Part shown: piece by piece, positions 1-8,171 of the stretch | How positions within the stretch are numbered: position 1 is the stretch's first letter | Layout of the letters: each line of letters starts with the position of its first letter | From: Clostridium sp. MSJ-8 | Lineage (GTDB): Bacteria > Bacillota > Clostridia > Clostridiales > Clostridiaceae | Assembly (NCBI RefSeq): GCF_018918325.1 | Contig: NZ_JAHLQH010000006.1 | Coordinates: 1 to 60,072 of the forward strand | Reading direction: 5' to 3' | DNA length: 60,072 nucleotides | Notes under the pieces: model-generated | What the model saw: only the letters and a program-made list of their open reading frames with translations | What the model was told of the DNA's origin: nothing | The model's database searches: none | Made by a program: the position numbers and the translations under genes

Positions 1-183
1 CATAAAAATAAATATCAAAAAAAGGTAATTTCAGTTACCTAGCTTTGCTATCGGCTTTTTTAGAAAAAATTTAAAAAGTTATCCACAGATTGGGATATTT
101 CTATTATGAAATATCCTCAAATATGTAATTTATCTTGAAAATAGGGTAAATAGAAAAATTGTAACTACAATCAATCTAAGTAC

Positions 184-240
184 ATCTAAAAAGCAACGAT
201 AAAACATCAGAAAACAGAGATTTTAGAAAATGTGAAGAAA
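184..240 (+). repeat. Dispersed ~50-bp direct repeat, copy 1
   Basis: The sequence from AAAAAGCAAC through GAAAACAGAGATTT to AGAAAATG recurs at 1092-1148 in the same orientation with a few substitutions and a one-base shift. Both copies lie in gene-free DNA. Function is unknown. Confidence 0.6.
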
Positions 241-1091
241 TGTAGCCATAGGAATAAAAAACTGCGAAGAGAGGATAAATTGAATGTTTTCTAAATAAGA
301 TGGTAAGCAATAAAGATAAATCAGTAAATAATAGCTTCATAACATTACAAGCTAGGATAACAAGGCATGAAAGACTATGAGATGTTGAAAGTACAGGAAA
401 TCCTAGGCTCAATAATTCCACTTGAAATCAAGGATAAGTCATAACATATAATATGTACAGGAAAAATCTAAATTCACTCAAAAATAAAAAGAATTGAAAT
501 GATAAAACATAAAAATAATGGAACTTGGAACTAGGGAATAGGAACTAAGGACTTGGGACTTGGAAAGAGTAACGGGGGGATAGGGGGGCTAAAGCCTTAT
601 AATGAAATAAGAATTGAAATAGATTAATAAAAATCTATTTCAATAAAAAATAAAAATAAATAATAAGAATAAATATAATAAATAAAAATGATAGGAATAA
701 GTATATAATAATAAAATTACAATAATAAGATAATTAAGAATGATACAAGATAAAAATAATTAATGAAGAAATTTCAATAATATCAAGTAATAATTAATGA
801 CTATAACAATTAAAGTTACTGATAATAAAGAAGATATAAAGTTATAAGAAATAGATACAATAAGATAAAGAAAATCTAATCAATATATAATGATATAATT
901 AAGATAATATAACAACAAAAGCAATTGATTAAGAAAATACAATAACTATATCAATTGATATAAATAAAATTAAGAATGTCTAACCAATTACAATAGATAA
1001 TAAAATAATAATAAAGAAATAGATATACCAATAAAAGAAGTATATATAATAATAAGAATAGATAAAAATGTAATGTAGCAATAAAAGAGAA

Positions 1092-1148
1092 ATACATTAA
1101 AAAGCAACAATAACATACTAGAAAACAGAGATTTCAGAAAATGAGAAT
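1092..1148 (+). repeat. Dispersed ~50-bp direct repeat, copy 2
   Basis: Second copy of the repeat at 184-240, sharing AAAAAGCAAC, GAAAACAGAGATTT and AGAAAATG in the same order. It lies about 90 bp before an orphan terminator and the group II intron. Confidence 0.6.
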
Positions 1149-1236
1149 AAATAATAACACTCAAAATAAAAACAACAAAGAAATAGTAAATCAACCGTTT
1201 TAACTGATGTAGTCAAATATATATTATAAATCTGAT

Positions 1237-1278
1237 AAAGAGTTAATGTTTCTAATAAAAGAAGCATTAACTCTTTTT
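1237..1278 (+). terminator. Orphan intrinsic terminator, intron target
   Basis: A perfect 12-bp stem (AAAGAGTTAATG at 1237-1248 with CATTAACTCTTT at 1265-1276) is followed by a short T run. No gene ends just upstream. The group II intron starts two bases later. Group IIC introns are known to insert just behind terminator hairpins, so this is the likely homing site. Confidence 0.75.
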
Positions 1279-1279
1279 A

Positions 1280-3200
1280 GTGCGCCCAGCATGGGCGTGC
1301 ACTAATCGGTGAAAGTCCGTAACGGGGGCTGATAGTGCCAACCGTATAGCTTAAGACAAGGGTGTCCATCGTGAGGTGGAATCTGAAGGAAGTCGGCGGC
1401 AAAGCTTTGGTCTGAGGTACACGAATCACATTTGAGGCTTATATCTATGGGTAAGCTTGCTAAACAAAGTGAAGCCCTATAACTATCCGAAATAGACTAA
1501 GTAAATGTGGCAGATAGATGAAGTGAAAGTGCACGTTCTTACCTGGGGAGGTCTGATAATATATCAATAAGTAGATGTAATTTCGAAATTGATAACCTAT
1601 ATAGAGATATATAGCTGAATTATCAGAAGTCAGCAGAAGTCATAGTACCCGAGCTAATCGCGATAGCGGAGGGAAGGACTGAACATTAGAGGTTTACAAC
1701 TTTGATAAATCTAAGAATTATGAAGAAAGCAGAAATTCCGATACGGAATCTTGCTGTGGAGGTAGAAATGGAAATTCGAGATAAACAGAAGATGCAGAGT
1801 AAAACTGTAGATTTATTAAATAGGGAAAGCGTAAACGATGAATTATTTGATACTAGTAGATTACTTGAAGAGGTGCTTGAAAGAGATAATATGCTTGAAG
1901 CAATGTATAGAGTAATTAGAAATAAAGGTAGCCATGGAGTTGATGGCATGAAGACCGATGAACTTCGTGAGCATGTCAAAAGAACATGGACAACAGTTAG
2001 ATCTAAACTGCTAGAAGGAAAGTATAATCCATCTCCAGTAAGGAGGGTTGAAATTCCAAAACCAGATGGTGGAGTAAGATTATTAGGAATACCAACAGTA
2101 CAAGATAGAATGATTCAACAAGCAATAGCACAAATACTTAGTAAAATCTACGAGCCTACTTTCTCTGAAAGTAGTTTCGGTTTTAGACCAGGCAGAGGTG
2201 CAAAGAATGCTATTAAGCAATCTGAAACATATATAAATGAAGGATATAAGTGGGTTGTTGATATGGACCTAGAGAAATTCTTTGATAAAGTTAATCATGA
2301 TATTTTAATGGGAAAACTTGAAAAGAGAATAAAGGACAAAAGACTCTTAAAACTTATAAGAAAGTATCTAGAAAGTGGTGTTTTAATAAATGGAATCAAG
2401 GTATCAAGTGAAGAAGGAACACCACAAGGTGGTCCGCTAAGTCCGTTACTAGCAAATATAATGTTAGATGATGTTGATAAAGAACTTGAGAAAAGGGGAC
2501 ATAAATTTTGTAGATATGCAGACGACTGTAATATATATGTTAGAAGTAAGAAAGCAGGCTTTAGGGTAATGGACTCTATAACAAGAATTATTGAGGGTGA
2601 ACTTAAACTAAAAGTTAATAGAGATAAAAGTGCAGTTGATATTGTAAGTAAAAGAAAGTTTTTGGGATTCTCATTCTATTTCGTCAAAGGCGGAGCCAAG
2701 ATAAGAATACACGAAAAATCAATTAAAAGGTTTAAAGATAAGGTAAGATTTATAACCAATAGAAACAGAGGTATATCTATGGATGAAAGATTACTAAAGT
2801 TAAATGATTCTATAAAAGGATGGATTAACTACTTTGGAATAGCTAACGCTAAGAGAAAGATAATGGAATTAGACCAATGGATTAGAAGAAGATTACGGGC
2901 TTGCATATGGAAACAATGGAAGAGAGTAAAAACAAGATTTGGAAACCTTATGAAATTTGGCGTTCATAGATATAAAGCATATGAATATGCCAATACAAGA
3001 AAAGGCTATTGGAGGATTTCCAAAAGCCCAATATTAAGCAAGACCTTAACTAATAAATACCTAGAATCACTAGGATTTATTAGCCTAACAAGACTATATC
3101 AAATAGAACATTAATTTCTAATGAACCGCCGTATACCGGACGGTACGTACGGTGGTGTGAGAGGACGCTAAATAAAATAATTATTTAGCTCCTACTCGAT
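1280..3200 (+). mobile_element. Group II intron, class IIC
   Basis: The 5' end has the conserved GTGCGCCCAG start. The domain I-like segment follows, including GGTGTCCATCGTGAGGTGG. The reverse transcriptase ORF sits in the domain IV position. Domain V is at about 3122-3157 (ACCGCCGTATACCG ... ACGTACGGTGGT), with a CGC-type triad typical of class C, and domain VI follows, ending CCTACTCGAT at 3200. Insertion two bases behind a terminator stem and the lack of an endonuclease domain in the protein both fit class IIC. The ends are inferred from conserved termini. Both ends and the ORF look intact, so the element may be active. Confidence 0.9.
1768..3114 (+). CDS. ltrA: Group II intron reverse transcriptase/maturase
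   Basis: This intron-encoded protein reverse-transcribes the intron and helps it splice. About 448 residues carry the RT palm with the catalytic YADD (in CRYADDCNIYV), the TPQGGPLSP motif and a GFRPGR block, followed by a maturase X domain (GWINYF, then the WIRRRLRACIWKQWKR region). No HNH endonuclease domain follows, as in class IIC proteins. I chose ATG 1768 because GGAGG lies six bases upstream. Weaker alternatives are TTG 1702 and ATG 1720. The frame is uninterrupted to the TAA. Confidence 0.92.
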   Translation: MEIRDKQKMQSKTVDLLNRESVNDELFDTSRLLEEVLERDNMLEAMYRVIRNKGSHGVDGMKTDELREHVKRTWTTVRSKLLEGKYNPSPVRRVEIPKPDGGVRLLGIPTVQDRMIQQAIAQILSKIYEPTFSESSFGFRPGRGAKNAIKQSETYINEGYKWVVDMDLEKFFDKVNHDILMGKLEKRIKDKRLLKLIRKYLESGVLINGIKVSSEEGTPQGGPLSPLLANIMLDDVDKELEKRGHKFCRYADDCNIYVRSKKAGFRVMDSITRIIEGELKLKVNRDKSAVDIVSKRKFLGFSFYFVKGGAKIRIHEKSIKRFKDKVRFITNRNRGISMDERLLKLNDSIKGWINYFGIANAKRKIMELDQWIRRRLRACIWKQWKRVKTRFGNLMKFGVHRYKAYEYANTRKGYWRISKSPILSKTLTNKYLESLGFISLTRLYQIEH

Positions 3201-3311
3201 TGTTAAGAAATGTTGGAATGAGTGTGTTGAGTTTAGATATAGCTATATAACTTAAATTATTAGAGTAAATTGTATTTATTTGTTACTTTACTAAATCTAT
3301 TAAGAAAATTT

Positions 3312-3320
3312 TGGTATAAT
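3312..3320 (+). promoter_or_regulatory. Extended -10 promoter for the 3361 gene
   Basis: TGGTATAAT is a perfect extended -10 element about 40 bp before the ATG at 3361. No good -35 is visible, as is usual for this promoter class. Confidence 0.5.
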
Positions 3321-3360
3321 ATATTTGTATAAATGTATTCAGTAAGAGAGTGGGTAATGA

Positions 3361-4320
3361 ATGGATAATAAAATAATTAAAATAATAGAGAAAAAAGAGA
3401 AAATAAAGATAGTTAATGAAGAAGATATTGAAGCTATAAAGGATATATTTATTGGGCCAGTTAAGGATGTAATAAGAATAGCAAAGGAAAAAAATGAAGA
3501 AGTAGAGACTATATTTAAAGCAGTTATTCCTCAAGAGTTTATAGAAGCTATAAAAAATGGTGATTTTAAACTAATGGAGAGTAAGGATGGCGAGATACTC
3601 CCGAATATAGTTAATCATAAAAATAAGATAGTTAAGCAAGTAAGATTAGAAGAAGTAAAACAAAAATTAGATGATAAAAAAGTAGATAAATTAGGGGAAT
3701 ATGCTTTAGAACAGAAATTAGATGCAATTAGAGAGCAGATAGAGGAAGTAGTTTGCCTTTTAGAAGATATTGAAAAGGGTCAGAGAAATAATAGATACGC
3801 TAATATAGATGGTGCAATAATGGATATAAAACAATCATTACTTATAGAAAATGATAACTATAGAGAAATATTACAGGCAAATGCACATAGCAAATTAAAT
3901 TATGCGTTAGATTCAATATATAAATCTTTCAATGAAGAAATAACTTTCTTCAAGGAGTGGGAAAATAGAGGCTTTATTGAGAAAAATTTAAGACCGAGTA
4001 AATATTCAACTAAAAATATAAAAAGAGTTTTTTATGGGCTATGTAAAGATTATTTATACATCAAAAAAGCTAAAAATGTACTAATAGAGCTTCAGTTAAG
4101 TTTAGGAATAAAAGAATGTGAAATTCATTCTTTACTAAATGAATTTTATAAGGAAGATAAAAGGATAGAGGAAACTAATATAAAGAGTTGGCTTCCACCA
4201 AGGAATAATAATAATGAATGGCAACATAAGATATTAAATATGCCAAATTATGATAATAAAATTGTAATAGAATATAACATTACAGAATTATTGAAGGAGG
4301 AAGAAGAAAATGGAGTGTAA
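3361..4320 (+). CDS. Hypothetical charged, helical protein
   Basis: I do not recognise this 319-residue protein. It is rich in Lys, Glu, Ile and Asn, has no signal peptide or membrane segment, and is probably cytoplasmic. Residues about 100-150 look like a coiled coil (LEEVKQKLDDKK ... LEDIEKGQRNN). Near the C-terminus is a short aromatic/Pro motif (SWLPPRNNNNEWQHK). The ATG follows a mediocre GAGAGTGGG ribosome site and a good extended -10 promoter. Its end overlaps the next small gene by 11 bases, so the two are probably translated together. The position next to an intron and gene-free debris suggests accessory DNA. Confidence 0.75.
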   Translation: MDNKIIKIIEKKEKIKIVNEEDIEAIKDIFIGPVKDVIRIAKEKNEEVETIFKAVIPQEFIEAIKNGDFKLMESKDGEILPNIVNHKNKIVKQVRLEEVKQKLDDKKVDKLGEYALEQKLDAIREQIEEVVCLLEDIEKGQRNNRYANIDGAIMDIKQSLLIENDNYREILQANAHSKLNYALDSIYKSFNEEITFFKEWENRGFIEKNLRPSKYSTKNIKRVFYGLCKDYLYIKKAKNVLIELQLSLGIKECEIHSLLNEFYKEDKRIEETNIKSWLPPRNNNNEWQHKILNMPNYDNKIVIEYNITELLKEEEENGV

Positions 4321-4486
4321 AAAGAAAGGGTGTAAAAATCTAGTTTATGATGGGAAATATTGCAACTATCATCAAGCAGAAATAGAAGACAGAAATAAAA
4401 AGATTCGTAGTGTGTGTATGGTTATTGGAGTTGCTACGATTGGATTAGTAAAGAAAAAGTTTTTTGGAGGTTCTAGTAAGAGCTGA
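4310..4486 (+). CDS. 58-aa zinc-knuckle mini-protein
   Basis: A short ORF begins inside the end of the preceding gene, with GGAGG about eight bases upstream. Residues 1-21 hold a CX4C ... CX2H pattern (C3, C8, C18, H21). It resembles the small zinc knuckle at the N-terminus of phage HNH nucleases (C-x-x-x-G-C ... G-x-Y-C-x-x-H), but no nuclease domain follows. The C-terminal half has a short hydrophobic stretch (VCMVIGVATIGLV) and then Lys residues, so it might be membrane-associated. The 11-base overlap argues for translational coupling to the unknown 319-aa protein. Function is unknown. Confidence 0.6.
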   Translation: MECKKKGCKNLVYDGKYCNYHQAEIEDRNKKIRSVCMVIGVATIGLVKKKFFGGSSKS

Positions 4487-4507
4487 TAAAAAAACCTCAT
4501 TTATAAC

Positions 4508-4596
4508 CGATACGGAGAACCGTACCATAAGTAAGCCTCCAAATCTATGATTTGGCAAGGCGAACTTACTCAGCGACCGAAGGGAGTCGAGTTTCC
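4508..4596. other. GC-richer structured island, unidentified
   Basis: About 90 bases of near-50% G+C stand out from the AT-rich surroundings. Hairpins are visible: TACGG-AGAA-CCGTA (4511-4524); AGTAAG/CTTACT (4530-4535 with 4565-4570) enclosing GCCT/AGGC and CCAAATC-TAT-GATTTGG; then CGAC/GTCG (about 4574-4590). It could be a small RNA, a mobile-element end or a complex terminator for the preceding pair. I could not identify it. Confidence 0.5.
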
Positions 4597-4795
4597 TTTT
4601 GATTTTATATTATAAAAATATTTTTATTTTTAATTATTTGTATAAGTTGGGTAGGTTTAACTTTTTGATTATTTTATATAATAAAAAATGCAGAAAATAA
4701 AAATAGTAGCTTTTCAATTACAAGTTGGGGCTACTATTTTTTGATATTTTATCAAAAATGAATACTATGAATGTTATAATTTTTCATGTCCATAC

Positions 4796-4874
4796 TGACG
4801 CAATGTCAAAATGTTTGTTGACATTGTGTCAGTATAAGAGGTATATTTATAATATAAGATTTGACATGATGTCA
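4796..4874 (+). promoter_or_regulatory. Promoter with three palindromic operators
   Basis: Three 13-bp palindromes of the form TGACRYNRTGTCA lie at 4796-4808, 4819-4831 and 4862-4874. A -35 TTGACA (4818-4823) and -10 TATATT (4842-4847, spacer 18) are interleaved with the second and third sites. A repressor bound here would block transcription of the flavin reductase and TetR genes. The TetR protein at 5459 is the obvious candidate ligand-controlled repressor (inference). Confidence 0.7.
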
Positions 4875-4899
4875 AAATATAAAATAGGAGATGGAAACT

Positions 4900-5439
4900 A
4901 TGAAGAAAAATATTGGAGCACAGTTAGCATTATATCCATGCCCAGTAATTGTTGTTGGAGCTATGGTAAATAATAAACCAACATGGACATTAGTTGCTCA
5001 TGCAGGAACAATGGCACATAGTCATTTAATGGTATCTTTAGTACATGCACATTATATTAATCAAGGAATTATAGAAAATAAAAAGCTTTCTATTAATGTA
5101 GTAGATGAGTCTTGGTTAAAAGAGGCAGATCGTATGGGTGTAATTAGTGGAAATAAAGAAGATAAATCTAATATATTTGAATATACAATGGGTGAGAATG
5201 GAGCACCTCTTATTAATGCAGCTAGAGTATCTATTGAATGTGAGGTAGACGATAATTATGAACTTAAAAGCTTTGATAATTTTATCTGTAGGATTCTTGC
5301 AACTTATGTAGATGATACTATATTGAATGAACAGGATAAAATTGATTATAATATTTTTAAACCAGTCCTTTTTGAATTTCCTACATATGAATATTTTAAG
5401 GTAGGCGAAAAGGTTGGTGATTGTGCGAAAATGAATTAA
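4900..5439 (+). CDS. Flavin reductase-like (FMN-binding) protein
   Basis: A protein of about 179 residues of the flavin reductase/FMN-binding split-barrel family. The N-terminal part (PCPVIVVGAMVNNKPTW, then HAGTMAHSHLMVSL) matches how these proteins cradle FMN, and SINVVDE/DRMGVISGNKEDK are typical family segments. It probably moves electrons to or from flavin in the cytoplasm; the substrate is unknown. I start at ATG 4900 because AGGAG ends ten bases upstream, whereas ATG 4891 touches it. It is followed after 19 bases by the TetR gene, so the two form an operon behind three operators. This suggests an inducible detoxification or redox response. Confidence 0.8.
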   Translation: MKKNIGAQLALYPCPVIVVGAMVNNKPTWTLVAHAGTMAHSHLMVSLVHAHYINQGIIENKKLSINVVDESWLKEADRMGVISGNKEDKSNIFEYTMGENGAPLINAARVSIECEVDDNYELKSFDNFICRILATYVDDTILNEQDKIDYNIFKPVLFEFPTYEYFKVGEKVGDCAKMN

Positions 5440-5458
5440 ATTCATAAGGAAAGGAAAC

Positions 5459-6088
5459 ATGAATATGCCAGCAGGATCTATTGAAAGAACAAATGCTAGA
5501 AAAGAAGAGATTATAAATGCTTGTGAGAAACTTTATAAAACTATGAGTTTTAAGAATATTACTCTAAAAGATATCAGTAGAGAAACTACTTTTTCTAGAA
5601 CATCAATCTATAATTATTTTCAGACAAAAGAAGAGATATTTCTCGCACTTTTAAAAAGAGAATATGATTTATGGATTTCACAATTAAAGGAAGCTATAGA
5701 AGCTAAAGATGCTATGTCAAATGATGAAATTGCAGATGTTCTAGCACATACTCTTAATGAACATAAACAATTATTAAAGATTATGTCTATGAATCATTAT
5801 GACCTTGAGGAAAATAGTAGAATGGAATTATTGGTGGAATTTAAGGTATCTTATGGTAATGCATTAAAAACTGTTATGACAATGCTTATGAAGTTTAGAC
5901 CAGATATGAATGCTGAAAAACGACAAGATTTTGTTTATTCATTTTTTCCTTTTATGTTTGGCATTTATCCATATACAGTGGTAACAGATAAACAGAAAAA
6001 AGCAATGGAGAAGGCAGAAGTGAATTATGTTTACAGTTCTGTTTATGATTTAACATTTACTACAGTAAAGAGATTGCTTGAAAATTAA
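5459..6088 (+). CDS. TetR family transcriptional regulator
   Basis: A 209-residue regulator. The N-terminal helix-turn-helix at about residues 14-60 (ARKEEIINACEKLY ... TTFSRTSIYNYFQTKEEIFLALL) is the classic TetR DNA-binding domain with the YNYFQTKEE recognition-helix signature. The rest is an all-helical ligand domain without a recognisable class signature. The ATG follows AAGGAAAGG. It is the second gene of an operon whose promoter carries three palindromes suited to a TetR dimer, so autoregulation is likely. The ligand is unknown. A terminator follows 30 bases after the stop. Confidence 0.9.
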   Translation: MNMPAGSIERTNARKEEIINACEKLYKTMSFKNITLKDISRETTFSRTSIYNYFQTKEEIFLALLKREYDLWISQLKEAIEAKDAMSNDEIADVLAHTLNEHKQLLKIMSMNHYDLEENSRMELLVEFKVSYGNALKTVMTMLMKFRPDMNAEKRQDFVYSFFPFMFGIYPYTVVTDKQKKAMEKAEVNYVYSSVYDLTFTTVKRLLEN

Positions 6089-6120
6089 CTATTAAGAAAA
6101 TGGAATAATAATATCTAAAG

Positions 6121-6146
6121 AGGGAGGCTAAAAAAGCTTCCCTTAT
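6121..6146 (+). terminator. Terminator of flavin reductase-TetR operon
   Basis: AGGGAGGCT (6121-6129) pairs with AGCTTCCCT (6135-6143) with one G-T wobble, followed by a short T-containing tail. Confidence 0.6.
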
Positions 6147-6160
6147 TGTGAATATAATAG

Positions 6161-6451
6161 AGGGTTTATAAGCTAATTTTTCAAAATGAAATATTAACTA
6201 CAATTGGACAACAATATGGAAAGACTCCAGCACAAGTTATTTTACGTTGGCTATATCAAAATAAAATTGTGGCAATTCCGAAATCTGTTCATGAGGAGCG
6301 AATTCGTCAAAATTATGATATATATAATTTTGAATTGTCTGAACAAGATATAAGGAAAATTGAACAAATGGATAAGGGAAGAAGTTTAATATTAGATGTA
6401 CCAAATCTAGATGAAGTATATAGATTACATGATATTCGCTTTGAACAATAA
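6161..6451 (+). pseudogene. Aldo/keto reductase remnant (C-terminal third)
   Basis: From about 6179 the frame encodes a typical aldo/keto reductase C-terminal third: TIGQQYGKTPAQVILRWLYQ, then VAIPKSVHEERIRQNYDI and LSEQDIRKIEQMDKG. These correspond to the last barrel strands and the NADP-binding Lys-Ser region. The catalytic Asp, Tyr, Lys and His, normally in the first 120 residues, are missing. The frame opens at a stop at 6158 with no start codon or ribosome site, so this is a 5'-truncated relic. It sits just before an intact reductase of a different subfamily. Confidence 0.8.
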
Positions 6452-6470
6452 ATAAAAGGAGGAATAAAAA

Positions 6471-7475
6471 ATGGAATATACATTATTAGGGAATACAAAT
6501 ATTCAAATATCAAAAATATGTGTTGGATGTATGAGTTTCGGGAAAGCAGGCACAATGCACGATTGGACTTTGAACGAAGAAGAAACAGAGAAAATGGTTC
6601 AATATGCAATTTCACATGGAATTAACTTTTTTGATACCGCAAATGGTTATTCAGCAGGAACTAGTGAGGAATATCTAGGACATGCGTTGAAAAAAAATAT
6701 TGCTAGAGATAAGGTAGTTATTGCTTCAAAGGTTTATTTCAATCCTGGTAGATTATCTGCTAAAGCAATTCATAGAGAGATAGATGGTACATTAAAACGT
6801 TTGGGGACAGATTATCTTGATTTATATATAATTCATCGTTTTGATTATGAGACACCTATAGAAGAAACTATGGAAGCTTTAAATGATTTGGTTAAGGCGG
6901 GAAAAGTAAGAGCATTAGGGGCTTCTGCAATGTATGGATATCAGTTCTACAATATGCAACTTGTTGCACGTGACCATGGATGGGCACAGTTTCAAGCTAT
7001 GGAGAATCACTATAATCTTCTTTATCGTGAAGATGAGAGAGAATTGATTCCAATATGTAATCAGATGGGCGTATCTCTTATGCCGTATAGTCCATTAGCA
7101 GCAGGACATCTGACTAGACCTCAGTGGACTACTAATACATTGCGTAGTAAAACAGATAGGGTTGCTATGGGAAAATATGATAGTAGTCAAGAACAAGATA
7201 TGCAAATTATTCAAAGAGTATATGAATTAGCAAAACGATATGGTGTGAAAATGCAACAGATTGCATTAGCATGGCATTGGGCAAAAGGAGTCGCTTCTCC
7301 AATTATTGGTTCTACAAAAGTATCTCATCTTGAAGATGCTATTGGGGCATTTAATGTAAAATTAACTGAAGAAGATATTGCTTATTTGGAAGAACCATAT
7401 ACTCCTCATAAAATTGTAGGTGCAATAGATCATAATCCTGCAGATGGAGTTATGTTATTAGATGAAAAGAAATAA
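6471..7475 (+). CDS. Aldo/keto reductase
   Basis: A 334-residue NADPH-dependent oxidoreductase with a TIM-barrel fold. The catalytic tetrad is visible: D55 and Y60 (FFDTANGY), K87 (IASKVYF) and H122 (IIHRFDYETP). The cofactor end is intact (WHWAKGVASPIIGSTKVSHLEDA). The length and the LGNTNIQISKICVGCMSFG start fit the potassium-channel-beta/AKR11-12-like branch. The true substrate cannot be read from sequence. The ATG has a strong AAAGGAGG site. It follows a relic of another aldo/keto reductase and precedes a nitroreductase, so this stretch looks like a carbonyl/nitro detoxification cluster. Confidence 0.92.
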   Translation: MEYTLLGNTNIQISKICVGCMSFGKAGTMHDWTLNEEETEKMVQYAISHGINFFDTANGYSAGTSEEYLGHALKKNIARDKVVIASKVYFNPGRLSAKAIHREIDGTLKRLGTDYLDLYIIHRFDYETPIEETMEALNDLVKAGKVRALGASAMYGYQFYNMQLVARDHGWAQFQAMENHYNLLYREDERELIPICNQMGVSLMPYSPLAAGHLTRPQWTTNTLRSKTDRVAMGKYDSSQEQDMQIIQRVYELAKRYGVKMQQIALAWHWAKGVASPIIGSTKVSHLEDAIGAFNVKLTEEDIAYLEEPYTPHKIVGAIDHNPADGVMLLDEKK

Positions 7476-7582
7476 TCGTTAGACTACTTAAATGAGGAAT
7501 TTTAAGTTCAATTGAAGTATAAAAAGGTATATAATTTAATTATTAGATAAATTATTCAAATTAGAGGAAAGAAGGGTTAATA

Positions 7583-8131
7583 ATGGATGCAATAGAAATG
7601 ATAAAAGAAAGAAGAAGTGTAAGAAAATTTAAGGATGAAAAAGTAGATAGAGAACTTATGAAGGAAATAGTTGATATAGCAAAATGGGCTCCATCTTGGG
7701 TAAACTATCAGATAGCAAGATATACAATAGTTGATGATGAAGAATTAATTAAGCAAATTGCAGATAAAGGTGTACAAGGATTTGCCTATAATATAGGAAC
7801 ACTTAAGAGAGCAAAAGGAGTCGTAGTATTAAGTTATGTTAAGGGTAAGAGTGGCAAGATAGATGATAAATATGCAACAGATATGAAAAATAGTTGGGAA
7901 GTATTTGATGCAGGAATTGCATGTCAAACTTTTTGTTTAGCAGCACATGCAAAGGGAGTTGGTACATGTATAATGGGAGTTATAGATGAAGGTGTAATAG
8001 CTAAAATAGTAAACTTACCAGAAGATGAAACTGTAGCAGCTATTATTGTGTATGGCTATGAAGAAGGAGAACATGCTAAGCCAACTAGAAGAAAAGATGT
8101 AGATGATATTATACGTTTTGTAGATAGATAA
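7583..8131 (+). CDS. Nitroreductase family protein
   Basis: A 182-residue FMN-dependent NAD(P)H oxidoreductase. The N-terminal ERRSVRKFKDEKV with PSWVNYQ a little later is the family's FMN-binding signature. VFDAGIACQTFCLAAHAKGVGTC forms the dimer/flavin core, and the C-terminal RRKDVDDII is typical. It works in the cytoplasm, probably reducing nitro groups, quinones or flavins. An adequate GAGGAAAGAAGGG site precedes the ATG. Only 40 bases separate it from the esterase gene downstream, so the two are likely cotranscribed. Confidence 0.92.
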   Translation: MDAIEMIKERRSVRKFKDEKVDRELMKEIVDIAKWAPSWVNYQIARYTIVDDEELIKQIADKGVQGFAYNIGTLKRAKGVVVLSYVKGKSGKIDDKYATDMKNSWEVFDAGIACQTFCLAAHAKGVGTCIMGVIDEGVIAKIVNLPEDETVAAIIVYGYEEGEHAKPTRRKDVDDIIRFVDR

Positions 8132-8171
8132 TATTTATTTAGCATGATGTAAAAAAGGGGGATGGTAGCAA

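Larger units (their letters stand above)
1..1236. other. Gene-free A-rich region
   Basis: I see no credible gene here. Reverse-strand open frames exist, but they are leucine/isoleucine-rich by-products of the A-rich top strand and lack ribosome sites. Visible landmarks are a short hairpin at about 22-42, one DnaA-box-like TTATCCACA at 79-87, a GGATATTTC-type inverted repeat at about 93-116, a degenerate ~8-bp repeat and two G6 runs at 519-596, and two copies of a ~50-bp repeat. The stretch 600-1230 is strikingly A over T and poor in C. This looks like decayed or repeat-derived DNA. Confidence 0.6.

Noticed and set aside
79..87. DnaA-box consensus TTATCCACA as a sign of a replication origin.
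   Set aside because: It is a single site with no cluster, AT-rich unwinding element or dnaA/dnaN genes. One 9-mer is expected by chance in AT-rich DNA.
176..1194. Two reverse-strand open frames (81 and 68 codons) rich in Leu, Ile and Phe, with a shared SHFLKSLFS segment.
   Set aside because: They lack ribosome sites. Their similarity comes from the ~50-bp DNA repeat and their composition from A-rich top-strand DNA.
4725..4973. 82-codon frame overlapping the flavin reductase start.
   Set aside because: It runs through the promoter and operators, has no ribosome site and conflicts with the clear gene at 4900.
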